DNA of 5,530 nt, taken from NCBI GenBank assembly GCA_007123195.1, contig SKLO01000020.1, positions 1 to 5,530 on the forward strand. The letters run 5' to 3'. The first letter of the stretch is position 1. Every line of letters starts with the position of its first letter. Both the position numbers and the translations under genes were made by a program. The notes below the pieces were generated by a model that saw only the letters and a program-made list of their open reading frames with translations, had not been told where the DNA came from and searched no databases. Source of the DNA: Verrucomicrobiales bacterium (GTDB lineage: Bacteria > Verrucomicrobiota > Verrucomicrobiia > Verrucomicrobiales > SKLO01). This document shows positions 1 to 5,530 of this stretch, one piece after another.

Positions 1-368
1 ACCGGGTGACCGAGCAGCAGCAGCACCGCGGCGATGCCCGCGGCGGCGTGGATCCGCAACATGGTGCCCTGGCCAATGGTCCGGGCAAGGCCGTGAAACC
101 GGCCGCTGGTGGCGAACTGACCCAGCATCAGTGCCATCGACAAGAACCCGAGGGCCACGCCCGTTTCCACCCACCACGCGCGTGCCGGACGGCCCTGGAC
201 GAGGTAACTGACGGCGACCGGCAGCAACAGCAGCGCGCCGACGGCCAGGCACCAGCCGACGACGTGGAGTGAATGGGGTCGCGGCGGTGGTTCGTCGGTG
301 GCCCTGGCGGCGACGGACGGCGGTGGCGGTGGCGGCTCGGGCGGGGCGGATGGTGGTCGGGATTCCAT
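1..368 (-). CDS. Ferric reductase-like transmembrane haem protein, N-terminal part (runs off left edge)
   Basis: The frame opens at the ATG at 366-368 and stays open for 122 codons to the window edge, so only the N-terminus is visible. Residues 1-34 are proline-rich and probably cytoplasmic, with six consecutive prolines at 12-17. Hydrophobic segments follow at about 36-57, 67-85 and 103-122. The third holds MLRIHAAAG and LLLLGHP, placing H107 and H121 exactly 13 residues apart. An HX13H pair is the haem-ligand spacing known from ferric reductase/NADPH oxidase transmembrane domains (PF01794-type). The layout, with a GQF..SGRF loop before the first haem helix, resembles bacterial ferredoxin reductase/oxidoreductase-like proteins that pass electrons across the inner membrane. 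The missing part would be expected to hold the second histidine pair and FAD/NAD(P)-binding domains (inference). No in-frame ATG, GTG or TTG lies between this ATG and the upstream gene's stop, and there is no clear Shine-Dalgarno. The start is 67 bases after the glycosidase-like gene, so co-transcription is possible. The substrate cannot be told from this fragment. Confidence 0.72.
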   Translation of the reverse strand, partial: MESRPPSAPPEPPPPPPSVAARATDEPPPRPHSLHVVGWCLAVGALLLLPVAVSYLVQGRPARAWWVETGVALGFLSMALMLGQFATSGRFHGLARTIGQGTMLRIHAAAGIAAVLLLLGHP

Positions 369-387
369 GGGATTCTGCGACGATGAG

Positions 388-400
388 GACCAGCCTGGTC
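388..400. promoter_or_regulatory. 13-base dyad upstream of the ferric reductase-like gene
   Basis: GACCAG-C-CTGGTC is a perfect 6+6 inverted repeat around one base, located 20 bases upstream of the ATG. One central base is too few for a simple hairpin, so it reads more like an operator-type dyad. An alternative RNA hairpin is also possible, pairing GCGAC at 377-381 with GTCGC at 398-402. The rest of the 67-base spacer (369-435) shows no convincing promoter boxes and no Shine-Dalgarno. A dyad of this length in GC-rich DNA could arise by chance, so the regulatory role is a guess. Confidence 0.18.
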
Positions 401-435
401 GCTGCAGGCAGGGGCTGCGGAACCTGGTGGCCGTG

Positions 436-1626
436 TCAGGGTGGCGGCGGGATGTCAGGACGGCGGGTGGCGGTCAGGAACACCGGCGGACGCACCGGCG
501 CCAGCCGCTCGGGCACCCGCTCAAGCTCGGTGTTGAAAGCGTGGAAGCGGTGGCTGAAGCGGCCGTCGCGGATGGCGTATTGCAAGGCTCGACCACCGTC
601 CAGCAGGGTCGCGTGCTGGAGGTTGGCCAGATGGGCCAGCCGCGCGGCCTCGGCCACGTTGAGCACCCCTCCGGTGCCGGACAGGATGAACACCACCGTG
701 CCGTCGCGGCGCACGCCCCCGAGCGAGCGATGAGTGATGCGGCGGCCGTCAAAGAAGCGGTCGGGCTGCAGGTCGACGTAGCTGAACACGGTGTGGTCCT
801 TCATCAGGCTGGGGTAGACCTGGAAGGCCTCGGTCAGCACTCCCTCGGTTTCGTGCAGCAACGACCTCGGCCCGAACCACGGCCGTCCATCCTTGACGAA
901 GAAAAATCCTGACCAGGCGGGAAACATCGGGTTGACCTCGCGGCCGCGATGCACCACCCAGCCCAGCGGACGGCCTTCGGGATCATGGAAATTCGCTGTC
1001 AGGGAGAAATGATGACCGCCGGACTCGAGCCTCTCGCTGGCGGTGGTGCCCTCGAAGTCCGGCAGGAACGAGGTTTCAAACCGGAAGTCGAGCGGCGACA
1101 ACTGGATGTAGAGGATTTCCTGGCGCACCAGCGCGTTGAGCGCCCGGTCGATGCGGCCGGTCGGCTCGCGCGAGACCAGCCAGCGATCGACCCTCATGCC
1201 CTGACGTTGATACAACGGCCGCAACGCGGCGGCGGCGGCCGGGGCGGTGAGCTGATCGATCTCGGTCCATTGGCCGTCGGCGCCGAGCACCCGCAGAGGA
1301 TGGGGGTGGTTGGCGGCGCGCTGGGCAATCACGTTGCCGGCCAGGTTGAGGTGGCGGTTGATCACCTGCAGGCTGATCGCACCGGCGACCAGCAGCAGCA
1401 CCAGCAGCCACAGCGCGGCCCACCCCAGGCGCAAGCGGCCTCGGCGTTGTCGCCCGCCTTTCTTGCCGGCCCGGACGCCCTGCCGGCGCTGGTGGCCGGC
1501 AGTGGCCTTTTTTTTCGGTCGGGCCGCCTTGCGCTTGGCGGTCTGCTGCCCTTTGCCCTTGCCTGACCTGCTGCCGCGACGACCGGCCGGGCTGGGAGAA
1601 CCTGAGCTGGAGCGGGATGGTGGCAA
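436..1626 (-). CDS. Membrane-anchored phosphodiester glycosidase-like protein (NAGPA/DUF2233 family)
   Basis: This 396-residue protein probably hydrolyses a glycosidic phosphodiester on a glycan or lipid outside the cytoplasm; the substrate is unknown. Residues 1-66 carry 23 Lys/Arg and no Asp/Glu. A membrane segment follows at about 67-88 (LGWAALWLLVLLLV), giving an N-in, C-out anchor. The region from about 110 to 375 resembles the NAGPA fold (PF09992): LTANFHDPEGRP at 209-220 (family: N-x-F-F-D...G.PLG), SGFFFVKDGRP at 239-249, HRSLGG at 299-304 (family: R-[ST]-x-x-G), FILSGTGGVLNVAEAARL at 313-330, and LLDGGRALQY at 341-350 in place of the usual NLDGGGS. The protein ends in PPPP. The start chosen is the TTG at 1624-1626: the frame closes upstream at 1684-1686 and holds no ATG or GTG before residue 65. 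A second TTG at 1432-1434 (residue 65), with GAGG just upstream, would give a short form beginning at the membrane segment. The gene lies 141 bases after the helicase and 67 before the ferric reductase-like gene. Family is fairly sure, activity less so, exact start unsure. Confidence 0.78.
   Translation of the reverse strand: MPPSRSSSGSPSPAGRRGSRSGKGKGQQTAKRKAARPKKKATAGHQRRQGVRAGKKGGRQRRGRLRLGWAALWLLVLLLVAGAISLQVINRHLNLAGNVIAQRAANHPHPLRVLGADGQWTEIDQLTAPAAAAALRPLYQRQGMRVDRWLVSREPTGRIDRALNALVRQEILYIQLSPLDFRFETSFLPDFEGTTASERLESGGHHFSLTANFHDPEGRPLGWVVHRGREVNPMFPAWSGFFFVKDGRPWFGPRSLLHETEGVLTEAFQVYPSLMKDHTVFSYVDLQPDRFFDGRRITHRSLGGVRRDGTVVFILSGTGGVLNVAEAARLAHLANLQHATLLDGGRALQYAIRDGRFSHRFHAFNTELERVPERLAPVRPPVFLTATRRPDIPPPP
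1480..1515 (-). promoter_or_regulatory. Possible slippery site with hairpin (dnaX-like -1 frameshift element)
   Basis: In the mRNA sense, codons 38-40 of the glycosidase-like gene read AAA AAA AAG (1515-1507), an A8 run that contains the in-frame heptamer A AAA AAG used for -1 frameshifting in E. coli dnaX and several insertion sequences. Four bases downstream begins a perfect 8-bp GC-rich hairpin, CTGCCGGC/GCCGGCAG (1502-1495 with 1487-1480) around a 7-base loop. An AAGG lies about 13 bases upstream. A -1 shift here would enter a frame open to 1076 and give a product of about 183 residues with no membrane segment or glycosidase domain. That product is Arg/Pro-rich and looks like nonsense, which argues against function. 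Lysine-rich tails also produce such runs by chance. Confidence 0.22.
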
Positions 1627-1745
1627 AGCGGGTGGCTGGGTAATTGGCAGTGGCAGCGGCTGGCAGGCGATGGCGGGCCGGGGTCACCGGCCGCGCGCCG
1701 CCCCGGAGTCCTTCACTCTAACCCGAAATCGCTGGATTTGCGCAC

Positions 1746-1763
1746 CGATTCAACCCTGAATCG
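1746..1763 (-). terminator. Stem-loop just after the helicase stop codon
   Basis: CGATTCA and TGAATCG form a perfect 7-bp stem around a 4-base loop, starting 4 bases after the helicase TGA (1768-1770). No T-run follows on the minus strand, so this is not a canonical intrinsic terminator; it may instead protect the 3' end of the helicase transcript. The remainder of the 141-base spacer (1627-1745) holds no convincing promoter. A GAAGGA motif at about 1709-1714 has no start codon at a suitable distance. The spacer size suggests the glycosidase-like gene may start a separate transcript. Confidence 0.3.
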
Positions 1764-1767
1764 CGGC

Positions 1768-3801
1768 TCAAAACGGGGTGTGGATCGACCACTCCTCACT
1801 CAGGCCGCGTGGCAGTTCCTCCAGGAACCGTCCCGGACGCTGCATGACCTCGCCGGCCCGGGCGTGGAACCAGAGTTTCGGGTAGGTGAGGTAAAGTTCC
1901 TCCTTGGCGCGGGTCACCGCGACGTAGAACAGGCGGCGCTCCTCTTCCATCGAGCCGGGGTCGCCCTCGTCGATCACCCGGCCGTTGGGGAACATGCCCT
2001 CGGCCAGCGAGATGACAAACACCGCGCGCCACTCGAGACCCTTGGCCTGGTGCACGGTTGAAAGCGTCACCATTCCGTCCTCCGGATCGGAACTGCCGCC
2101 GGGCGGCGCGCCCTGGGTGTCTGCGGACGACAGCAACGCCAGCTGGGCCAGCAGGTCGTCGATCGATTCGTAGTCCTCGCTGAAGCGCGCCAGCTGTTCG
2201 AGGTCCTGGCGGCGGGGCTCGTAGTTCTTGTAGGTGGCCTGCAGCACTTCGTCGTAGAACGCCTCAAGGATCACGTTGATCATCGTCGCCGGCGGCGCGG
2301 GACCTCCACCCTCGGTCAGCTCGTCGAGGGTGTAGGCGAACTGGTCCCACTGGGCCCTGGCCTTCTTCGGGGTCTTGAACGGCAGCATGATGTCGGAGAA
2401 CGACTCCGGCAGTTCGGCGGCTCTGGCGGCGGGTTGCTTGAGCCATTGCAGCCAGAGGCTGTCGGCGCTGGCGGGGCCGAGACCGTCGAACAGCTTGGTG
2501 ATGCGCTTGAAGCTCACCTCGTCGCGACGGTTGGCGATGAAACGCATCACCGCGGCGACGTCCTTGATGTGGGCCTGCTCGAAGAACCGCAGACCGCTGG
2601 TGATGCGGAACGGCAGGCCGCGCCGGGTCAGCTCCATCTGCAGCTCCATCGAGTGGAAATGGGCGCGGTAAAGCACCGCCATTTCCTCCAGCGGCACGCC
2701 GTCCTGCTCCCACAGCTCCTGCAGCCGCTGGGCGACAAAATTGGCCTGCACCGACGGGGTGTCGAGCGCGATCAAGGCCGGGCGTTGCTGGCGCGCAGGC
2801 AGGGCCGGCTGCAGGTTCTTGGTGAACTGGCGCTCGTTGCGGGCGATCGAGGCGTTTGCCAGATCGAGGATCTCCGGCACGCTGCGGTAGTTGGTCTCGA
2901 TCTTGAAGACCTGCGCCCGCGGGTAGCGCTCGGGGAACTTGAGGATGTTCTCGAAGTCCGCCCCGCGCCACGAGTAGATGCTCTGGGCGTCGTCGCCGAC
3001 GACCATGATGTTGCCGTGGTGGCGGCCGAGCGTGTCGATCAGGTCCGACTGGATGCGGTTGGTGTCCTGGTATTCATCGACCAGGATGAACTGGAACTGG
3101 TGCTGGAAATGGCGGGCGATCTCGGGGTTTTCCCGCAGCAGCTGCAGGGGCAGCTCAAGCAGGTCGTCGAAGTCGACGCAGTTGGCGTCCAGTTTGCGAC
3201 GGCGATAGGCCTCATGCACCTTGGCGATGGGCTCGAGCAGCTGGTCGAAGTAGCTGTAGCGGGTGGCCAGCAACTCGTCCAGTTCGACTCCGGTGTTGAC
3301 CACCATGCTGAAGATGTCGGCCAGCACCTCGGGCTTGGGGAAGCGCAGCCCGCGGGTGTCGATGCTGGCGTCGTCGACCGCGGCCTTGAGCAGGTCTTTC
3401 TGGTCCTCGCGATCGAGGATCGAGAAGTTGCGCCCCAATCCGACCCGCTCCGGGTGCAGCCGCAGCAGCCGGTTGCCGATGCTGTGAAAGGTGCCGCTCC
3501 AGAGCCGGTGGGTGTCGTAGGGCACCAGTTCCTCCACCCGCAGCAGCATCTCGCGCGCGGCCTTGTTGGTAAAGGTCAGCAGCAGGATGTTCTCGGCGGC
3601 AATGCCGTTGTCGAGCAGGTAGGCGACCCGGTAGGTGAGGGTGCGGGTCTTGCCGCTGCCGGCCCCGGCGATCACCAGCGCGGGTCCGGGCGGCGCGGTG
3701 ACGGCGGCATACTGCTGGTCGTTGAGTTCGGCCCGGTAATCGATCGCCGGTCCCTGGCGCTGGCCGTCGGGGGCGGGATTGAGGGTGTAGGAACGGCCCA
3801 T
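1768..3801 (-). CDS. UvrD/Rep/PcrA-type ATP-dependent 3'-5' DNA helicase (superfamily 1A)
   Basis: A 677-residue ATP-driven DNA helicase, expected to move 3'-5' on single strands in repair, replication restart or clearing of nucleoprotein blocks. All SF1A motifs are intact: Q motif LNDQQ (26-30), Walker A AGAGSGKT (45-52), motif Ia LLLTFTNKAAREM (73-85), Ib SGTFHSIGNRLLR (102-114), Walker B VDEYQDT (241-247), III VVGDDAQSIYSWRGA (267-281), IV ETNYRS (302-307), V STVHQAKGLEW (581-591) and VI EERRLFYVAVTRAK (620-633). Length is close to E. coli Rep (673) and a little under UvrD (720). The C-terminus stops soon after motif VI, with no PcrA/UvrD-type tail and no nuclease domain, which rules out AddA/RecB. 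Which of uvrD, rep or pcrA it replaces cannot be decided from sequence alone, so no symbol is given. The ATG at 3799-3801 is 27 bases after the symporter stop. The leader before it has no Shine-Dalgarno and contains CCTCCCCC. The short gap suggests co-transcription with the symporter, although the functions are unrelated. Confidence 0.95.
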   Translation of the reverse strand: MGRSYTLNPAPDGQRQGPAIDYRAELNDQQYAAVTAPPGPALVIAGAGSGKTRTLTYRVAYLLDNGIAAENILLLTFTNKAAREMLLRVEELVPYDTHRLWSGTFHSIGNRLLRLHPERVGLGRNFSILDREDQKDLLKAAVDDASIDTRGLRFPKPEVLADIFSMVVNTGVELDELLATRYSYFDQLLEPIAKVHEAYRRRKLDANCVDFDDLLELPLQLLRENPEIARHFQHQFQFILVDEYQDTNRIQSDLIDTLGRHHGNIMVVGDDAQSIYSWRGADFENILKFPERYPRAQVFKIETNYRSVPEILDLANASIARNERQFTKNLQPALPARQQRPALIALDTPSVQANFVAQRLQELWEQDGVPLEEMAVLYRAHFHSMELQMELTRRGLPFRITSGLRFFEQAHIKDVAAVMRFIANRRDEVSFKRITKLFDGLGPASADSLWLQWLKQPAARAAELPESFSDIMLPFKTPKKARAQWDQFAYTLDELTEGGGPAPPATMINVILEAFYDEVLQATYKNYEPRRQDLEQLARFSEDYESIDDLLAQLALLSSADTQGAPPGGSSDPEDGMVTLSTVHQAKGLEWRAVFVISLAEGMFPNGRVIDEGDPGSMEEERRLFYVAVTRAKEELYLTYPKLWFHARAGEVMQRPGRFLEELPRGLSEEWSIHTPF

Positions 3802-3828
3802 GGGGGAGGTTATCCCAAGAACGGGGGT

Positions 3829-5530
3829 TCAACCACCATTCGTGTCGACCGACCGGACATGTTCACGATAGCGGCGAACCTCGTCGCGCACCACCGGTAG
3901 CAGCAGGTAAACACCGATCAGGTTGGGGAAGCACATGCCCAGCAGCATGGCGTCGGAGAAATCGATCACCGCGCTGAGCGAGGCGGCGGCGCCGATGATG
4001 ACGAAGCCGCAGAACATCAGCTTGAAGGCCAGGTCGCGGCGGGGTCCGTGGCCGAGCAGGTAGTTCCAGGCCTGGTTGCCGTAGTAGCTCCAGGAGATCA
4101 GGGTCGAGATGGCGAACAGAATCACCGCCACGCTGAGCACGTAGGGGAACCAGTCGATGACGCTGGCAAAGGCGTTGGAGGTCATGACGATACCGCCGCT
4201 GGTGCCGGCCAGGCCCTCCTCATAGGTGCCGGTGACCACCACCACCAGCGCGGTCAGGGTGCAGATGATCACGGTGTCGAGAAACGGTTCCAGCAACGCC
4301 ACCATGCCTTCGGAGGCGGGTTGCTTGGTCTTGACCGCGGCGTGGGCGATGGGAGCGGAGCCGATGCCGGCCTCGTTGGAGAACACCGCGCGCTGGATGC
4401 CAATCAGCATGGCGGCGAAGATGCCCCAGCCGGCAGCCTCGAAGTCGAGCGCGCTGGCGAAGATCTTGCCGAAGGCGGCGGGCACTTCGCCGAGGTGGTT
4501 GCCGATGACCACGAAGCAGCCGATCAGGTAGACGACGCACATGGCAGGCACCAGCCTCGCGGTGACATGACCGATGCGCTTGATGCCGCCGATCAGCACC
4601 ATGCCGACGATGATGGCGATGACCAGGCCGAACAGCCAGCGATAGTCGTTGCTGCGCGGCAGGTAGTTCTGGGTGACGTTGACAAACTGGTCGCAGGCCT
4701 GGTTGATCTGGAACATGTTGCCACCGCCGAGCGCGGCGCCCACGCAGAGGATCGCAAAGATGAACGCCAGTACCTTGCCGAGCGTCGCCAGACCCCGCTC
4801 GCGCAGTCCCTCGGTCAGGTAGTAGAATGGGCCGCCGTGGACCTGGCCGTCGGCGTCGATGCGACGGTATTTCACCCCCAGGGTGCACTCGGCGAACTTG
4901 GTGGTCATGCCAAGAAATCCCATCAGGATGATCCACAAGGCGGCGCCGGGACCGCCGTTGCCGATCGCCACCGCCACCCCGGCGATGTTGCCGAGTCCCA
5001 CCGTGGCCGCTACCGCCGAGGTGAACGCCTGGAAATGGGTGATCTCGCCGGGGTCGTCCCCCTTGGAGTAGCGGCCGCGGATGGTGCGGAACGCCAGCGG
5101 CAGGGCGCGGATGTTGATGAACTTGAAGAACAGGGTGAGAAAAATCCCGGCGCCGGCCAGCCACACCAGGATGAACGCCACCTTGTGGGTCTCGCCGTCC
5201 TCGTCCGTGCTCCACAGGATCGGGAAGAAAATCACCGTCATGGCGGCGTCGGCCACCGGCTTGAACAGCTCGTCGATGCGCTGGTCGAGGTCCACCCGGT
5301 GCTCGTCGATGCGCTGCGTTGACGGATCCTCCCCGGTCGGCTCGTCGCCGGGGATCACATCTTCGACCGCCTGTTCCAACGCGGGAGCGGTGTCCGCGTC
5401 CGGGGCAGCCTCCTGCGCCTGTGCCATGGGCACGACCGGGGCCAGCCACATGGCAAGCCACGCCAGCAGCAGCAGATTCGCAGACAGCGGGCGGCCGGGC
5501 AGGTGGCGTGTGCCGCGGCGACGGTCACGG
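3829..5530 (-). CDS. Sodium:alanine symporter (AGCS) family amino-acid carrier, 5' end beyond right edge
   Basis: A sodium-coupled inner-membrane importer for alanine, glycine or a similar small amino acid. AGCS landmarks, counted from the first Met in the window (codon 5449-5451): VGLGNIAGVAVAIGNGGPGA (151-170) followed by LWIILMGFLG, close to the PROSITE sodium:alanine symporter signature with L and I replacing F and M; KFAECTLGVKYR (185-196); GGPFYYL (206-212); and FSNEAGIGSAPIAHAAVKT (357-375). About ten or eleven hydrophobic segments lie between 89 and 521, consistent with the LeuT-type fold. That Met is probably not the start. The frame stays open through 5530, encoding an Arg-rich stretch and NLLLLAWLAMWLAPVVPMAQA, a good signal peptide with likely cleavage before QEAAP. 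No in-frame ATG, GTG or TTG lies in 5452-5530, so the true start is outside. Residues 13-65 form an acidic extension before the core. The helicase follows 27 bases after the TGA, in the same frame. Family is sure; the substrate is inferred from family only. Confidence 0.93.
   Translation of the reverse strand, partial: RDRRRGTRHLPGRPLSANLLLLAWLAMWLAPVVPMAQAQEAAPDADTAPALEQAVEDVIPGDEPTGEDPSTQRIDEHRVDLDQRIDELFKPVADAAMTVIFFPILWSTDEDGETHKVAFILVWLAGAGIFLTLFFKFINIRALPLAFRTIRGRYSKGDDPGEITHFQAFTSAVAATVGLGNIAGVAVAIGNGGPGAALWIILMGFLGMTTKFAECTLGVKYRRIDADGQVHGGPFYYLTEGLRERGLATLGKVLAFIFAILCVGAALGGGNMFQINQACDQFVNVTQNYLPRSNDYRWLFGLVIAIIVGMVLIGGIKRIGHVTARLVPAMCVVYLIGCFVVIGNHLGEVPAAFGKIFASALDFEAAGWGIFAAMLIGIQRAVFSNEAGIGSAPIAHAAVKTKQPASEGMVALLEPFLDTVIICTLTALVVVVTGTYEEGLAGTSGGIVMTSNAFASVIDWFPYVLSVAVILFAISTLISWSYYGNQAWNYLLGHGPRRDLAFKLMFCGFVIIGAAASLSAVIDFSDAMLLGMCFPNLIGVYLLLPVVRDEVRRYREHVRSVDTNGG
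5268..5316 (-). repeat. 16-base direct repeat in the symporter's N-terminal extension
   Basis: GCTCGTCGATGCGCTG (plus-strand reading) occurs identically at 5268-5283 and 5301-5316, offset by 33 bases or 11 codons. It encodes QRIDE twice, at residues 46-50 and 57-61, within a charged stretch QRIDEHRVDLDQRIDELF that could form an 11-residue-period amphipathic helix. Identity at the third codon positions suggests a recent small duplication, though strong codon bias in GC-rich DNA could also explain it. Confidence 0.6.
5416..5530 (-). other. Signal-peptide coding segment of the symporter (incomplete at the edge)
   Basis: Reading in frame upstream of the first Met gives an n-region rich in Arg (RDRRRGTRHLPGRPLSAN), a hydrophobic core LLLLAWLAMWLAPVVPM and an AQA|QE cleavage site ending at 5416. 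This fits signal peptidase I. Starting translation at the 5451 ATG would cut the hydrophobic core in half and remove its positive n-region, which is the main reason to prefer an upstream start outside the window. Confidence 0.7.

Noticed and set aside
6..272. An 88-codon plus-strand frame at the left edge.
   Set aside because: It is antisense to the ferric reductase-like frame, whose membrane helices and HX13H pair are far more protein-like.
306..340. GGTGGC-type simple repeat, suspected phase-variable tract.
   Set aside because: It is the polyproline coding stretch with mixed third positions (CCA/CCG), not a uniform repeat, and units of three would not change the frame.
1076..1687. A 203-codon minus-strand frame starting at a GTG and overlapping the glycosidase-like gene.
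   Set aside because: The product is Arg/Pro/Ala-rich without domains, and the overlapping frame carries the NAGPA motifs. It matters only as the frame that a -1 shift at the A8 run would enter.
1715..1753. TTGAAT at 1748-1753 with a downstream hexamer as a sigma-70 promoter for the glycosidase-like gene.
   Set aside because: The hexamer at 17-base spacing (GATTTC) matches TATAAT at only two positions, and the -35 candidate lies within the hairpin.
3799..3831. Possible symporter-helicase fusion by TGA readthrough, since the two frames match with 9 codons between.
   Set aside because: Matching frame has a one-in-three chance, there is no recoding signal, and a carrier-helicase fusion makes no biological sense.
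2434..3900. A 488-codon open frame on the plus strand opposite the helicase.
   Set aside because: Its protein is low-complexity, rich in V, L, G, H and D, with no domain, and mirrors the codon bias of a well-supported helicase that has every motif intact.
4048..5322. A 424-codon open frame on the plus strand opposite the symporter.
   Set aside because: It is His/Asp/Gly/Ala-rich with no recognisable motif and lies wholly antisense to a clear AGCS coding region; a GC-bias shadow.
5464..5475. Short CAG/CTG triplet run, also seen near position 14-24.
   Set aside because: Both are runs of CTG leucine codons in hydrophobic helices, expected in GC-rich genes.

Overview
This is a GC-rich bacterial window in which all four supported genes lie on the minus strand, so transcription runs from right to left. 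In transcription order they are: a sodium/alanine-type (AGCS family) symporter with a signal peptide, whose start lies beyond the right edge; a complete UvrD/Rep/PcrA-type superfamily 1A DNA helicase; a complete membrane-anchored phosphodiester glycosidase-like (NAGPA/DUF2233) protein; and the first 122 residues of a ferric reductase-like haem membrane protein that runs off the left edge. The gaps between them are 27, 141 and 67 bases.

The organism is probably a Gram-negative with high GC. The cleavable signal peptide on an inner-membrane carrier and the lack of Shine-Dalgarno sequences at all three visible starts would suit a Verrucomicrobiota/PVC-like lineage. The wording of the helicase (N-terminal leader, GDDAQSIYSWRGA, TVHQAKGLEW) gives the same impression. 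This is recall-based inference; no marker gene is present to settle it.

Region by region: 1-368 is the start of the ferric reductase-like gene. 369-435 is a short spacer with a 13-base dyad. 436-1626 is the glycosidase-like gene, with a strikingly basic, acid-free N-terminal tail that contains an A8 run followed by a GC-rich hairpin. 1627-1767 is a spacer with a 7-bp hairpin just after the helicase stop. 1768-3801 is the helicase. 3829-5530 is the symporter. Large open frames on the plus strand opposite the helicase and symporter are codon-bias shadows.

The genes do not form an obvious pathway. The symporter and helicase may share a transcript (27-base gap), and the glycosidase and ferric reductase may share one (67-base gap), but amino-acid uptake, DNA repair, glycan processing and transmembrane electron transfer have no clear common theme. 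This looks like ordinary chromosomal housekeeping and envelope sequence. I see no mobile element, CRISPR array, RNA gene or defence system. The points most worth checking are the dnaX-like slippery site plus hairpin in the glycosidase gene, the uncertain start and basic tail of that protein, and the N-terminal extension of the symporter.
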